Below, in pieces: positions 8,262 through 18,241 of a DNA stretch of 64,000 nt (the stretch's first letter is position 1; each line of letters starts with the position of its first letter). The notes beneath the pieces are model-generated. The model saw only the letters and a program-made list of their open reading frames with translations. It was not told where the DNA came from and ran no database searches. Source of the stretch: Acidobacteriota bacterium (GTDB taxonomy: Bacteria > Acidobacteriota > Terriglobia > Terriglobales > SCQP01); NCBI GenBank assembly GCA_021789895.1, contig JAJYIU010000017.1, positions 1-64,000 of the forward strand, given 5' to 3'. The position numbers were made by a program, and so were the translations under genes.

Positions 8262-10691
8262 ATGAGGAACTTTCTGCAAGACCTGCGGTTCGGCTGGCGG
8301 CTGAACGTGAAGTCGCCGGTTTACATGCTGGTGGCGGTGCTGACGCTGGGCCTGGGGGTGGGGGCGAACACGGCCATCTTCAGCGTGCTGAAGGCGACAC
8401 TGCTGCGGCCGCTGCCGTTTCCGCACCCGCAACAGGTGGCGGGGCTGGAGTGGAATTGGTCCCAGGGCGGCATGAGCCAGGGGCTGACGCCGCGGGTGCT
8501 GCATTTTATACAGCGGCGGGCGACGGCATTCAGCCAATTTGGCGAGATGAGCTATGCCAACTGCAATATGGTCTATGGCAGGCAGCGGTTTTTTATAGGG
8601 GGCGCGCGGGCCTCGGCGGGATATTTTCCGGCTCTGGGGATTCGGCCCGAGGCAGGGCGAAATTTTACCGAACTGGAAGACCAGCCGGGCGGGCCGGAGG
8701 CGATGCTGCTGAGCGACCGGCTGTGGCGGGGGCGCCTGGGCGGCAACCGCGGCATTCTGGGCCATGAGATCGAATGCAACGGGCGCGGGTACACGGTGGT
8801 GGGGATCATGCCGGCGGGCGCGGCGCCGGGCGAAGAGCGGATGGCGTTCTGGATTCCGCTGCGGCTGGCGGCGGTCAAGGATATCGGCTGGGATTTCGGC
8901 GCGGTGGCGCGGCTGAAGCCGGGATGGCCGCTGGCGCAAGCCAACCGGCAGATGGCGGCGCTCACGCGCCAGTATTTTCAGAAGTACCGGCCGCAGCGGA
9001 GAGTATCGCCGCGGGAAGGCGTGCGGCTGGCGGGGTACCGCGAATACGCCTACGGCGACAAGCGATCCATGCTGATGACGCTGCTCGATGCGGTGGCGCT
9101 GGTGCTGCTGATCGCCTGCGCCAATCTGGCGGGGCTGCTGCTGGCGCGGGCGGCGCAGCGCGCGCCCGAGATTGCGCTCCGCTCGGCCTTGGGCGCCAGC
9201 CGCGGGCGGCTGCTGCGGCAGTTTTTATCGGAAAGCCTGTGGCTGGGGCTGGGCGGGGGCGCGGTGTCGGTGCTGCTGGCCTCGGGCGGCATTGCGCTGA
9301 TTCGCGATTTTTATCCGGCCGGCGGCGGCTCGATTCCGGCGCTGCGTTTGGATTGGCCGCTGCTGGGCTTCAGCTTCGGGTTGGCGCTGGCGGCGGCGCT
9401 GGCGGCGGCGCTGGCGCCGGCGTGGGCGACGACGCGGGCCGCGCTGGCGTCCAGCCTGCAGCCGGCCGGCTGGCATGCGGTCGGGAGCGGGCGGCAGCGC
9501 GGGCGGCGGGCGCTGGTCATCGCCCAGATCGCGATTGCGGTCTCGCTGCTCGCGGGCGCGGGGCTGATGCTGCGGGAGTTTTTACGGCTGGCGGGCACGC
9601 CGTTGGGCTTCGATCCACAGCCGCTGCAAGTGGTGCGGCTGCCGCTGATGGGTCCGCGCTACCGCACCGCGGCGGCGACCTGGCAGTTTGACGGCCAGGT
9701 GCTGCGCGGGATAAAGCAATTGCCCGGGGTGGAAAGCGCCGCCGCGGCCAGCGCGGCGCCGCTGAGCTGGGGGTTGAACGTGGGGCTGCCCGAAGTCAAC
9801 GGCAAGCCATGCCGGCCGGAGCATATGCTGCTGATCCGGGCGGTCAGCCCCGAATACTTTAAAACCCTGGGCGTGCGGCTGGTGGCGGGGAGCATGTTCG
9901 CCGCTGGCGCGGCGCGTCCGGTGGCGGTGGTGAACCAGGCGCTGGCGCGGCGTTGCTGGCGCGGCGCATCGCCGCTGGGAAGCCAGGTATGGGCGGGGAA
10001 GAATCTGGGGCCGGATTACGCCGACGAGGCGCGGGCGGTGATTGGGGTGAGCGCCGATATACGGGAGATCAGTCCCGGCAGCCCGCCGCAGCCGACGATG
10101 TATATTCCGCTCTGGCAGGTGCCGGCGAAGATCAATCCATTCATGTATCGGGCCTTTCCGGCGGCAATCGTGGCGCGTTCGCGGCGTCCGCTGCCGGCGG
10201 CGGCGGTCAATCGGATCGTGGCGGAGGCAGCGCCGGAGCAGACCATCGCCGCGGTCGAGCCGCTGACCCGGCTGCTGAACCGACGCATGACGGGACAGCG
10301 CTTCATGCTGCTGCTGCTGGGCATTTTTGCCGGGCTGGCGCTGCTGCTGACCGCGATCGGATTTTACGGGCTGCTGCAGTTCGAGATTTCGCGGCGGACG
10401 CGGGAGATCGGGGTGCGGCTGGCGCTGGGGGCATCGCCGCGGCAGGTGCGGGCGACGGTGCTGCGGCAGGCCGCAAGCCTGGCCGGCTACGGGCTGATGG
10501 CCGGCGCGGCGGGCATGTGGTTCGCCACCCATCTGCTCGCCGGGACGATGGGGCGGGCGTCGGCGGGCGCGCCGTGGGGAGTCTGGGCCGGGGTGCCGGG
10601 GCTGGTGCTGGCGGTGGCGCTGGCGGCGGCGTGGATGCCGGCGCGGCGAGCCAGCCGGACGGATCCGCTGACGGCGCTGCGCTACGAATGA
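8262..10691 (+). CDS. ADOP-type (MacB-like) orphan ABC permease
   Basis: An 809-residue membrane protein is read from ATG 8262 (MRNFLQDLRFG), which is the typical ADOP N-terminus; the frame is open upstream but those residues are not family-like. It has a first membrane segment followed by NTAIFSVLKATLLRPLPF, a periplasmic MacB-PCD domain, three membrane segments around residue 280-420 (FtsX-like), then a second periplasmic domain and three more segments ending in PARRASRTDPLTALRYE. This duplicated layout defines the acidobacterial duplicated orphan permeases. No ATPase gene is adjacent. The substrate is unknown; MacB relatives move peptides, macrolides or lipoproteins. Confidence 0.88.
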   Translation: MRNFLQDLRFGWRLNVKSPVYMLVAVLTLGLGVGANTAIFSVLKATLLRPLPFPHPQQVAGLEWNWSQGGMSQGLTPRVLHFIQRRATAFSQFGEMSYANCNMVYGRQRFFIGGARASAGYFPALGIRPEAGRNFTELEDQPGGPEAMLLSDRLWRGRLGGNRGILGHEIECNGRGYTVVGIMPAGAAPGEERMAFWIPLRLAAVKDIGWDFGAVARLKPGWPLAQANRQMAALTRQYFQKYRPQRRVSPREGVRLAGYREYAYGDKRSMLMTLLDAVALVLLIACANLAGLLLARAAQRAPEIALRSALGASRGRLLRQFLSESLWLGLGGGAVSVLLASGGIALIRDFYPAGGGSIPALRLDWPLLGFSFGLALAAALAAALAPAWATTRAALASSLQPAGWHAVGSGRQRGRRALVIAQIAIAVSLLAGAGLMLREFLRLAGTPLGFDPQPLQVVRLPLMGPRYRTAAATWQFDGQVLRGIKQLPGVESAAAASAAPLSWGLNVGLPEVNGKPCRPEHMLLIRAVSPEYFKTLGVRLVAGSMFAAGAARPVAVVNQALARRCWRGASPLGSQVWAGKNLGPDYADEARAVIGVSADIREISPGSPPQPTMYIPLWQVPAKINPFMYRAFPAAIVARSRRPLPAAAVNRIVAEAAPEQTIAAVEPLTRLLNRRMTGQRFMLLLLGIFAGLALLLTAIGFYGLLQFEISRRTREIGVRLALGASPRQVRATVLRQAASLAGYGLMAGAAGMWFATHLLAGTMGRASAGAPWGVWAGVPGLVLAVALAAAWMPARRASRTDPLTALRYE

Positions 10692-10725
10692 AAAAAACCG
10701 CCAGATTACGGGGGGGTGAGAACTG

Positions 10726-13212
10726 ATGCGCTTATTGATTTCCGATCTGATGTCCGGTTATCGCGCGCTCCGGCGTTCGCCCGGAATGAACGCGCTGGCG
10801 ATTTTGATTCTGGCGCTGGGCATTGGCGCGACGACGGCGATTTTCAGCGTGGTGTACACCGTGCTGCTGCGGCCGCTGCCGTTTCCGCAGGACAGCCGGC
10901 TGATGCAATTGCACGAATCGTTTCCCCGCCTGGGCTGGCATGAAATTCCTTTTTCCGCGCCCGACTTCGTGTATTTGCGGCAGCATGCCAAGAGCTTTAG
11001 CGCGCTGGCGGCGTATCGCGACAAGGACGTGGAGCTTTCCGGGCGCGGCCGGCCGGAGCGGCTGCATATCGCGCGCACGACGGCCAGCCTGGCGGCTGTG
11101 CTGCAGGTGAACCCGCTGCTGGGCCGATGGTTTACCGCGGCCGATGACGCCGGCCGCAAGCCGGTGGCGGTGCTGAGCTACGGGCTTTGGCAGCGCGCAT
11201 TCGGCGGCCGGCGGGACGTCGTGGGCAAGATGGTGGAATTAAGCCGCAAGGGATACACGATCGTCGGAGTGATGCCGCGGCGGTTCGAGTTTCCACTGCG
11301 CGGCGGCAGCTTCAATAACATGCCCGCCGCGCTCTGGATACCGATCTCGTTCACGCATCAAGAACTGACCCGTTATGGCGACATGTTCAACAACAGCGTG
11401 GCCGGACGGCTGCGGGCGGGGGTGACGGCGGGGCAGGCGGAGGCGGAAAGCCAAGCGCTGCTGCGCGCCTTCATGCGCCAATACCCGGCGGCGATCCAGA
11501 GCAATCCGGGATTTCTGCTGGATGGCACGGTGCATCCGCTGCGGGAAGCGCTGACGGGGCGGGTGCGGATGCTGCTTTGGCTGCTGCTGGGGGCGGCGGG
11601 GCTGGTGCTGGCGATCGGCTGCGCCGACGTTAGCAGCCTGCTGCTGACCCGCGCCGCGGCGCGGCAACCGGAGATGGCGATGCGGGCGGCGCTGGGCGCC
11701 AGCCGCGGGCAGTTGATGCGGCAATTATTGACCGAGGCGCTGGTGCTGGCGCTGGCCGGAGGGGGGCTGGGGATACTGGTGGCGGAAGCGGGGATACGCG
11801 CACTGACGCCGGCGGTGGCGTCCATCCTGCCCGCCGGGCGGCAGATCGCGTTCGATCCGGCGATTCTCGGCTTCGCGCTGGCGGTGTCGCTGGCCTGCAC
11901 GCTGCTGTTCGGGATGGCGCCGGCCTGGCAGATCTCGGGGGCGCATCTGGCCGAAACTCTCAAACAAGGCGGACGAGGCGGCGGGCTGGGGCGTCGGCGG
12001 CACCGGCTGCTGTCCGGCCTGATCGCCGGCCAATTCGCGCTTGCCGCGCTGCTGCTGGTGGCCGCCGGGCTGCTGTTGCGCAGCTTCCAGCGCGTGCTCA
12101 ATACCAGCCCGGGATTTCAGCCGCAGCAGGTGATCACGCTGGGCGTCAGCCTGCCGTGGCGCGGCTATCGCCAGGCGGCGCAGATCCGCAATTTCTACCG
12201 GCAACTGCTGGCGCGCGCGGCAGCGCTACCCGGGGTGAAGGAAGCGGCGGCGACGACGGTACTGCCGCTGAATTCGGTCGAGCATGACGTGCTGCATATC
12301 CGCGGCCGCAAGCTGGGCCGCGGGCCTTCGCCGATCGTGGACGTGGGCGTCATCGAAGGCGATTACTTTTCCACGCTGCGAGCGCCGCTGCTGCGCGGGC
12401 GGAGCTTCGGCCCGGCAGACACTGCCGGCGCGCCGCTGGTGGCCATCGTCAACCAGGCGCTGGCGCGGCGCTTTTGGCCGCACCAGAACCCGATCGGACA
12501 GCAAATCCGGGCGATGCTAGCGGCGAAGCAATGGCAAACCATTGTCGGGGTGGTTAGCGATATCAAGAATCGCTCGCTCGACCGCGGCAGCGCTCCCCAG
12601 GTATATCTTCCTTACGATCAGATCGCGGACAAAGAGCTTATCTCGAAGCTATTCGGCGAATTTCGCACGCTGCACCTGGTGGTGCGGGCGCGTTCCGGGG
12701 CGGCCGGCGCCGCCGGATTGGAAGCGGGACTGCGCGGCGTGGTGGGCGGGCTGGATCCTTCGCTGCCGGTGTTCGGAGTGCAGACGCTGGCGGGCGAAAT
12801 GCGGCAAACGACGCAGGGGCGGCGGTTGACGCTGTCGTTGTTCGGCATCTTTGCCGGGCTGGCGCTGCTGCTGGCGGCCATCGGCATTTATGGGGTGGTG
12901 GCGTTTTCAGCGACCCAACGCACGGCCGAGTTCGGCATACGCCTGGCGCTGGGCGCGCTACCCGGAGAGCTGCTGCGGCTGGTGTTGAAGCAGGGCTTGC
13001 AATTGGCCGCGGCCGGGATTGCGGTGGGCGCGCTGGCGGCGCTGGCGTCGGCGAAACTGCTCAGCAGCCTGCTCTACGGCGTGACCAGCCGCGATCCGGC
13101 GACGTATGCGGCGGTGATGCTGCTGCTCGTTGGCATCGGGCTGGTGGCCGCCGGCTGGCCGGCGTGGCGCGCCAGCCAGACCGACGCGCTGACGGCGCTG
13201 CGATATGAATGA
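10726..13212 (+). CDS. ADOP-type (MacB-like) orphan ABC permease
   Basis: This 828-residue second permease follows the first after 34 bases, with a G-rich Shine-Dalgarno (GGGGGGTGAG) before its ATG, so the pair is probably one operon. It has the same order of parts: ALRRSPGMNALAILILALGI, TTAIFSVVYTVLLRPLPF, a MacB-PCD domain, an FtsX-like block with MLLWLLLGAAGLVLAIGCAD, a duplicated second half, and a C-terminal end RASQTDALTALRYE. The two are similar in plan but clearly diverged in sequence, so the tandem is not recent. Without a neighbouring ATPase its energy source and cargo cannot be read from the sequence. Confidence 0.88.
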   Translation: MRLLISDLMSGYRALRRSPGMNALAILILALGIGATTAIFSVVYTVLLRPLPFPQDSRLMQLHESFPRLGWHEIPFSAPDFVYLRQHAKSFSALAAYRDKDVELSGRGRPERLHIARTTASLAAVLQVNPLLGRWFTAADDAGRKPVAVLSYGLWQRAFGGRRDVVGKMVELSRKGYTIVGVMPRRFEFPLRGGSFNNMPAALWIPISFTHQELTRYGDMFNNSVAGRLRAGVTAGQAEAESQALLRAFMRQYPAAIQSNPGFLLDGTVHPLREALTGRVRMLLWLLLGAAGLVLAIGCADVSSLLLTRAAARQPEMAMRAALGASRGQLMRQLLTEALVLALAGGGLGILVAEAGIRALTPAVASILPAGRQIAFDPAILGFALAVSLACTLLFGMAPAWQISGAHLAETLKQGGRGGGLGRRRHRLLSGLIAGQFALAALLLVAAGLLLRSFQRVLNTSPGFQPQQVITLGVSLPWRGYRQAAQIRNFYRQLLARAAALPGVKEAAATTVLPLNSVEHDVLHIRGRKLGRGPSPIVDVGVIEGDYFSTLRAPLLRGRSFGPADTAGAPLVAIVNQALARRFWPHQNPIGQQIRAMLAAKQWQTIVGVVSDIKNRSLDRGSAPQVYLPYDQIADKELISKLFGEFRTLHLVVRARSGAAGAAGLEAGLRGVVGGLDPSLPVFGVQTLAGEMRQTTQGRRLTLSLFGIFAGLALLLAAIGIYGVVAFSATQRTAEFGIRLALGALPGELLRLVLKQGLQLAAAGIAVGALAALASAKLLSSLLYGVTSRDPATYAAVMLLLVGIGLVAAGWPAWRASQTDALTALRYE

Positions 13213-13326
13213 GTCTGGAAAGCTGTCAGAGACCTCGGCTTGAGTGGCGGCAGCTTTCCGCCCGCAGTTACACGCGTCATCAGCCGGGGATCATTGCGGT
13301 CCCATAGAGTGACCTCGGCCGCCGGA

Positions 13327-14682
13327 TTACAACATATAGGGCAGGTCGGAGCCCTGAGTGGGATAGGCAAAGATGACTTGCTTGAGCTTATCCGCCGGCA
13401 GGCCGGCGCGGATGGCGAGGGCGAAGAGATTGATCTGCTCTTCGGCGTGGGGGCCGAGCAGGTGCGCGCCGAGAATGTGTCCCGTCTCTTCCTCGATCAA
13501 GACTTTGTAGCCGGAGTGCGTTTCGCCGATGCGGCGGGAGGAATACCAGCCCGCGGTATCGGCGCGGTGGACACGGAAGCGGCGGCCCGCCTGGCGGGCG
13601 GCGGCTTCGGTGAGGCCGGCGCGGGCGATCGGCGGCAAGGTAAAGCAGACGCTGGGAACGCCGGTGTAATCGGCGGCGCGGCGATTGCCCTGGAGCAGGT
13701 TGTCGGCGGCGAGCCGGCCTTCGTAGCCGGCGACCGGGGTGAGGGGCGGTCCGCCGGAAGCGGCCGCATCGCCGGCGGCGTAGATGGAGGGCTGCGAAAC
13801 GCTTTGCAGATAGCGGTTCACCTTGACGCCGGTTTTGGGGTCGAACTCGACGCCGGCGGCGGCGAGGTCGAGTTCCTGCAAATCGGGCACGCGCCCGGCG
13901 CCGTGCACCACCAGATCGGCGGCGAATTCGCGGGCCGCGCCGCCGGCGTCGCGGGCGCGCACCCGCCAGCCGCGTTCAGTTTTTTCCAAGGCCTCGGCAG
14001 GCATGCGGGAATGTATATCCATGCCGAGCGCGCGCGAGGCGGCGACCAGGGATGCGACCAACTCGTCTTCGAATAGCTCAAGCGGGCGCGGGCGGTCGTC
14101 GAGGATGGTGACCTGCGCGCCGGCGCGGGCGGCGACGTGGGCCAACTCGAAGGAGACGTAGCCGCCGCCGATGAAGAGGATGGCGCGGGGGAGCTGCTCC
14201 AGGTCGAGGAAATCGTCGCTGGTGGCAAGCGCTTCCTGGCCGGGGAAGGGCAGCGGCTGGGGGCGCATGCCGGTGGCGACGAGCACATGCGCCGCCGCGA
14301 TGGTTTCCGCGCCCACCCGCAGCCGGTGAGGGTCAAGGAAACGGGCGGCGCCATGCAGACAGGCGATGCCGGCGCGGGCGAATTCGGCTTCGCGCGCGGC
14401 CGGCACCGGGCGGGTGAAGCTGCTTTTAAAGCCGGCCAGCGCCGGCCAGAGGATGGAGGGGGCGCCGGAGAGGCCATGGCCGGCGAGCTTGCGGGCGCGA
14501 TCTACGACTTCGGCGGCGCCGACCAGGACCTTTTTCGGATCGCAGCCGCGCAGGGCGCAGGTGCCGCCGTAGGGGCGGGAATCGGCCACCGCGACCGTCC
14601 AGCCGGCGGCGCGGCAGGCCAGGGCGGCCGACGTGGCCGCGGTTCCGGTGCCGAGGACCGCCAGATCGAAGCGTGGAGCCAT
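13327..14682 (-). CDS. Class I pyridine-nucleotide disulfide oxidoreductase (glutathione reductase-like)
   Basis: The start is the ATG at 14682 (MAPRFDLAVLGTGTAA), giving 451 residues; an upstream in-frame GTG would add 13 residues of no family character. The protein has an FAD-binding GTGTAA loop, a redox-active pair Cys42/Cys47 in GGTCALRGCDPKK, an NAD(P) loop IGGGYVSFELAHVA, a second FAD motif IYAAGDAAA, and a dimerisation domain. The C-terminus reads FAYPTQGSDLPYML, so the His-Glu dyad of true glutathione reductase, mercuric reductase or lipoamide dehydrogenase (HPT..E) is absent. It therefore belongs to a divergent branch whose electron acceptor is unknown. Confidence 0.85.
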   Translation of the reverse strand: MAPRFDLAVLGTGTAATSAALACRAAGWTVAVADSRPYGGTCALRGCDPKKVLVGAAEVVDRARKLAGHGLSGAPSILWPALAGFKSSFTRPVPAAREAEFARAGIACLHGAARFLDPHRLRVGAETIAAAHVLVATGMRPQPLPFPGQEALATSDDFLDLEQLPRAILFIGGGYVSFELAHVAARAGAQVTILDDRPRPLELFEDELVASLVAASRALGMDIHSRMPAEALEKTERGWRVRARDAGGAAREFAADLVVHGAGRVPDLQELDLAAAGVEFDPKTGVKVNRYLQSVSQPSIYAAGDAAASGGPPLTPVAGYEGRLAADNLLQGNRRAADYTGVPSVCFTLPPIARAGLTEAAARQAGRRFRVHRADTAGWYSSRRIGETHSGYKVLIEEETGHILGAHLLGPHAEEQINLFALAIRAGLPADKLKQVIFAYPTQGSDLPYML

Positions 14683-14775
14683 AGCTTTGGCGCGGATTTT
14701 TGCGCCGCCGGCAGAATCCACGAATTCGCCGGCCGCGGAAACCGCCCCCAGGATGCATAGAAGCGGCGAAGCGGC

Positions 14776-17700
14776 TTAAGGCTTTCCCGCGGGCTGCAAC
14801 TTTTTCCACGCCGCGGCCGCCTGCCGCAGGCCGCGAAGGTTGAAGTCCAGGGCCGATTGCATGGTGGGGACGGGGGCGGCATCGCCGCTTTCGACATCGC
14901 TCAACAAGCGCGCCAGGCCGCGGTTGACAGTGCCGAAACCGGGCGATTTGGGGGTGCCGTCAATCAGCTTGCGCAACAGCTTGATGCGGGCCCGAAGGGC
15001 CTTGCCCGCCGCGGCCGCCTGGCCGGCCGGCCCCAGTTTTTTCCACTGCGCCTGCGCCTGCTGCAGCACCGGATGCACGGCGTGGTATTGGCGCGCCGAT
15101 TCCGCCAGCCCGGCGATGATGCGCTCGGCAAGGGCGAACTGGGCCTGGTAATCGGCCAGGCTGGCCGGGATGCGCGGATCGGGAACGAGGCGCAGCGGCT
15201 GGGAATAAGTTTTGCCATTGACGCTGAGCTTGACGGTGTACAAGCCAGGTACGGCGAGGGGGCCGCGAGGCTCATGGCGCGGGGTTTTGCCCCGGATGGC
15301 GTTGTTGGTAAGGGTGTATTCGAAATAGTCGAGGTGCTCGCCGAAGTAGCCGTAACGCAAGACCCGGGGGCGGGGATAATGCAGGTTCCAGGTGAAGCGA
15401 TTGAGGCCGGCATGGGCGGAGAGCCGGGCGCGGGGCGCGATCCAATAGCTGGGCACATTGGCCAGCAGCGGGCGGCGCTGCGGCGGCAGCACGCTGGAAA
15501 AGCTGCGGACAAGATAGCCGGCGGAATCGTAGATCGCCAGCGTGACCGGGGTATGCGGGGCGGCGCGCAGCACGTAATCGAGGATGGCGCCGTTGGGGGG
15601 ATTCACGCCGGCGGGGATTTCCGGCGGCAGCGGGGTGTCCTGGTAATTATCCCAGCGGACGCGGACGGCGGTTTCCGGGCGCAAGAGCGCCGAATGGGCG
15701 GCGGTGGCGGCGGAGAACTGGCGCAGGGGGTTGATGTCGTCGAGAATCCAGAAGCCGCGGCCGAAGGTGGAGACGACCAGATCGTTGCCGTGCACGGTCA
15801 AACCGGTCACCTGGGCCGTGGGCAGATTCAACTGCAGCGATTGCCAGTCATCGCCGTCGTTAAAGGACACCCAGACGCCGGTCTGGGTGCCGGCAAACAG
15901 CAGCGAGGGCTTGAGCGGGTCCTGCGCCAGCGCCAGCGCCGGCCGGCCGGGCGGCAGGCCGTTGACGATGCGCGTCCAGGTGCGGCCGTAATCGTGGGTG
16001 CGGTAGAGGTTGGGCCGGGAGTCGAACGAGCCGGAAAAGACGCTGTCATCGCTGACGGCGGCATAAGCGGCGGCGGGGTCGGTGGCGGAGGCGGCGAGGG
16101 TTTCGATGGCCTGAAAGCGGTTGAGGCCGGGGGGTGACACATCGGTCCAGGTCTTGCCTCCGTCGCGGGTCAGGTGAATCAAGCCATTACTCGAACCCAC
16201 CCAGATCAGGTTGGCGTCTATGCGCGAGGGCGCGATGGAAAGAATGAAGCCGCGCGAGAGGCGGGGCTTCTTGGGTTTCTGCGCGGCGGCGGGCGTGGCT
16301 GGCGATGGCGTGGCCGCGGGTTTGGCCGGTGGCGGCTGCGCCGCCGGAGGCAGCGGGCGGACGGCAAGATCGGGGCTAAGCGTTTGCCATCGCCGCCCCA
16401 GGGCCAGGCTGCCGCCGCGAGTGGCCATCAGATATTGGGTGCCCATATAGAGCAGGCGGGGATCGCGAGGCGAAAATACGATCGCCGGAGCCCAGGCGGA
16501 GCGGTAACCCTGGCCGCGCTCGAAGATATGCACCACCTGTCCGGTCTTGCGGTCGAAGCGCAGCAGGCTGCCATACCAGCCGCCGGAAAAGACGTAGCGC
16601 GGGTTGACCGGGTCGGGGGCGATAAAGCAGTATTCAAAGCCGCCAACCGGCATCCAGTCGCGGAAAGTGATCTCGCCGTAGTCACTGCGGCTCAACACCA
16701 TTGCGGTGCCGCTATCCTGCTGCGCGCCATAGACGCGATAGGGAAAGCGGCGGTCGGTGGAGACATGGTAGAACTGGCCGGTGGGCTGGTTGTACCAGGA
16801 GGACCAGGTGCGCCCGCCATTGAAGGTAATGGTCGCGCCCTGATCGCTGCCCAGGATCATGCGCCGGGGATCGTCGGGAGCGATCCAGAGGACGTGGTTG
16901 TCATCTCCGCCGGGCGCGCCTTTGAAGGAAATGAAATGCCGGCCGCCGTCGGTAGAGCGGTACATCGAGGTCTGCATGACGTAGATTTCATCCGGCCGGC
17001 TGGGATTGACGAAAACCCGGCTGAAATAGCCGTTGCCCTTGACGCGCGGATCGTGGGTGATCTGGCGCCAGTGCCGGGCGCCGTCATCGCTGCGAAACAA
17101 TCCCTGGGCGACGATGGCGAAACAGCGCCGGCCGCCGGCGCCGGGAGCGATGGCGACGCCGATGCGGCCCAGTCCTTGCGCGGGCAGGCCGGCATCCACG
17201 ATTTTCCATTTTTTGCCGGCGTTGGTAGTTTTGTAGATGGCCGAAGGCATGGCCTGGTTGAAGGCTTTCCAAGTGAGAAACGGTTGGGGCGGTTTGGAGC
17301 CGGGCAACGGCCGGTAGTACTCCTCGAGGGTGGCCAGAATCACTTTGGGATGCGCCGGGTCCCAGGCCATATCCGCAACGCCGGAATAGGGATCGCGGTA
17401 GAGGACTTGTTTCCAGCTTCGTCCGCCATCGCGCGATTCGTAAACGCCGCGCTCGCCGCCGGGGTGAAAAAGATTGCCGGCGACCCCGGCGTACAGGTGG
17501 TTGGGATGGCGCGGGTCAATGAGCAGCGAAGTGATCGCCACGCTATGGCGCAAGCCGAGATGGATCCAGGTGCGGCCGCCGTCGCCGGAACGGTAGATGC
17601 CTTTGCCGGGGGTCTGCTCGCCGGTGGCGACGTAAATCGTGCCGGGGGCCGAGGGCGCGACGGCGAGCGCGCCGATGGAGGCGATGTGCTCGGCATCGAA

Positions 17701-17955
17701 AATCGGGCGCCAAGTCATGCCGGCATCGCTGGTTTTCCAGACGCCGCCGCCGGGCGTGCCGATGTAATAGACCGCCGGATCGCCGGGAACGCCGGCGACG
17801 GTGGTGATGCGTCCGCCGCGATATGGGCCAATCGAGCGCCAGCGCAGGCCGGCGAAAAGCGAAGGCGGCAGCGCCTGGCCGAAGAGGCCGGCCGGAAGGG
17901 CAAGCAGGCAGGCAAACCACAGCAGGCGAGGGAATCGAAGCTTGGAATTGGGCAT
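14776..17955 (-). CDS. Secreted sortilin/Asp-box beta-propeller protein (glycosyl hydrolase-like)
   Basis: Read from ATG 17955, this 1059-residue protein starts with a signal peptide (LLWFACLLALPAGLFGQA). Two long propeller regions follow, made of BNR/Asp-box repeats such as GGGVWKTSDAGMTWRPIF, GIYRSGDGGRTWIHLG and GVYESRDGGRSWKQVL, in the manner of VPS10/sortilin or GH74 xyloglucanase folds. A Pro/Ala linker (about residues 540-570, PPAAQPPPAKPAATPSPATP) splits the propellers, and the last third is a beta-rich and helical C-terminal domain. Similar large proteins are abundant in acidobacteria; some are annotated as glycosyl hydrolases, but I cannot confirm catalytic residues. It probably acts outside the inner membrane. 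Confidence 0.82.
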   Translation of the reverse strand: MPNSKLRFPRLLWFACLLALPAGLFGQALPPSLFAGLRWRSIGPYRGGRITTVAGVPGDPAVYYIGTPGGGVWKTSDAGMTWRPIFDAEHIASIGALAVAPSAPGTIYVATGEQTPGKGIYRSGDGGRTWIHLGLRHSVAITSLLIDPRHPNHLYAGVAGNLFHPGGERGVYESRDGGRSWKQVLYRDPYSGVADMAWDPAHPKVILATLEEYYRPLPGSKPPQPFLTWKAFNQAMPSAIYKTTNAGKKWKIVDAGLPAQGLGRIGVAIAPGAGGRRCFAIVAQGLFRSDDGARHWRQITHDPRVKGNGYFSRVFVNPSRPDEIYVMQTSMYRSTDGGRHFISFKGAPGGDDNHVLWIAPDDPRRMILGSDQGATITFNGGRTWSSWYNQPTGQFYHVSTDRRFPYRVYGAQQDSGTAMVLSRSDYGEITFRDWMPVGGFEYCFIAPDPVNPRYVFSGGWYGSLLRFDRKTGQVVHIFERGQGYRSAWAPAIVFSPRDPRLLYMGTQYLMATRGGSLALGRRWQTLSPDLAVRPLPPAAQPPPAKPAATPSPATPAAAQKPKKPRLSRGFILSIAPSRIDANLIWVGSSNGLIHLTRDGGKTWTDVSPPGLNRFQAIETLAASATDPAAAYAAVSDDSVFSGSFDSRPNLYRTHDYGRTWTRIVNGLPPGRPALALAQDPLKPSLLFAGTQTGVWVSFNDGDDWQSLQLNLPTAQVTGLTVHGNDLVVSTFGRGFWILDDINPLRQFSAATAAHSALLRPETAVRVRWDNYQDTPLPPEIPAGVNPPNGAILDYVLRAAPHTPVTLAIYDSAGYLVRSFSSVLPPQRRPLLANVPSYWIAPRARLSAHAGLNRFTWNLHYPRPRVLRYGYFGEHLDYFEYTLTNNAIRGKTPRHEPRGPLAVPGLYTVKLSVNGKTYSQPLRLVPDPRIPASLADYQAQFALAERIIAGLAESARQYHAVHPVLQQAQAQWKKLGPAGQAAAAGKALRARIKLLRKLIDGTPKSPGFGTVNRGLARLLSDVESGDAAPVPTMQSALDFNLRGLRQAAAAWKKLQPAGKP

Positions 17956-18241
17956 ATTGGACTCGGCCGGAGCTGCAAAAGCCGGTAAAAACCGAACGAA
18001 AATAGCCAGCCGGCGGTTGACAACGGGCAATAGCCGTGAAATTGGGATCAAGCCTGATCCCGCCGGGGGATGGAACCCGCAGAACGGGACGTTATGGCTT
18101 AAGGCAAGAGATTACGCGAAATCATGCCGGATAAAAAGAGGCTTGCAACCCATTTCCGGCGGCGCGGGCAGGTGATTTGTTCCTGATGGTTAAGCGCAGC
18201 GCTGCGATGAAGGAATCGCAGCGGGCGGATAAAATAAGAAG

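Noticed and set aside
16174-17988. Plus-strand 604-codon frame opposite the propeller gene
   Set aside because: No motifs; antisense of Asp-box repeats.
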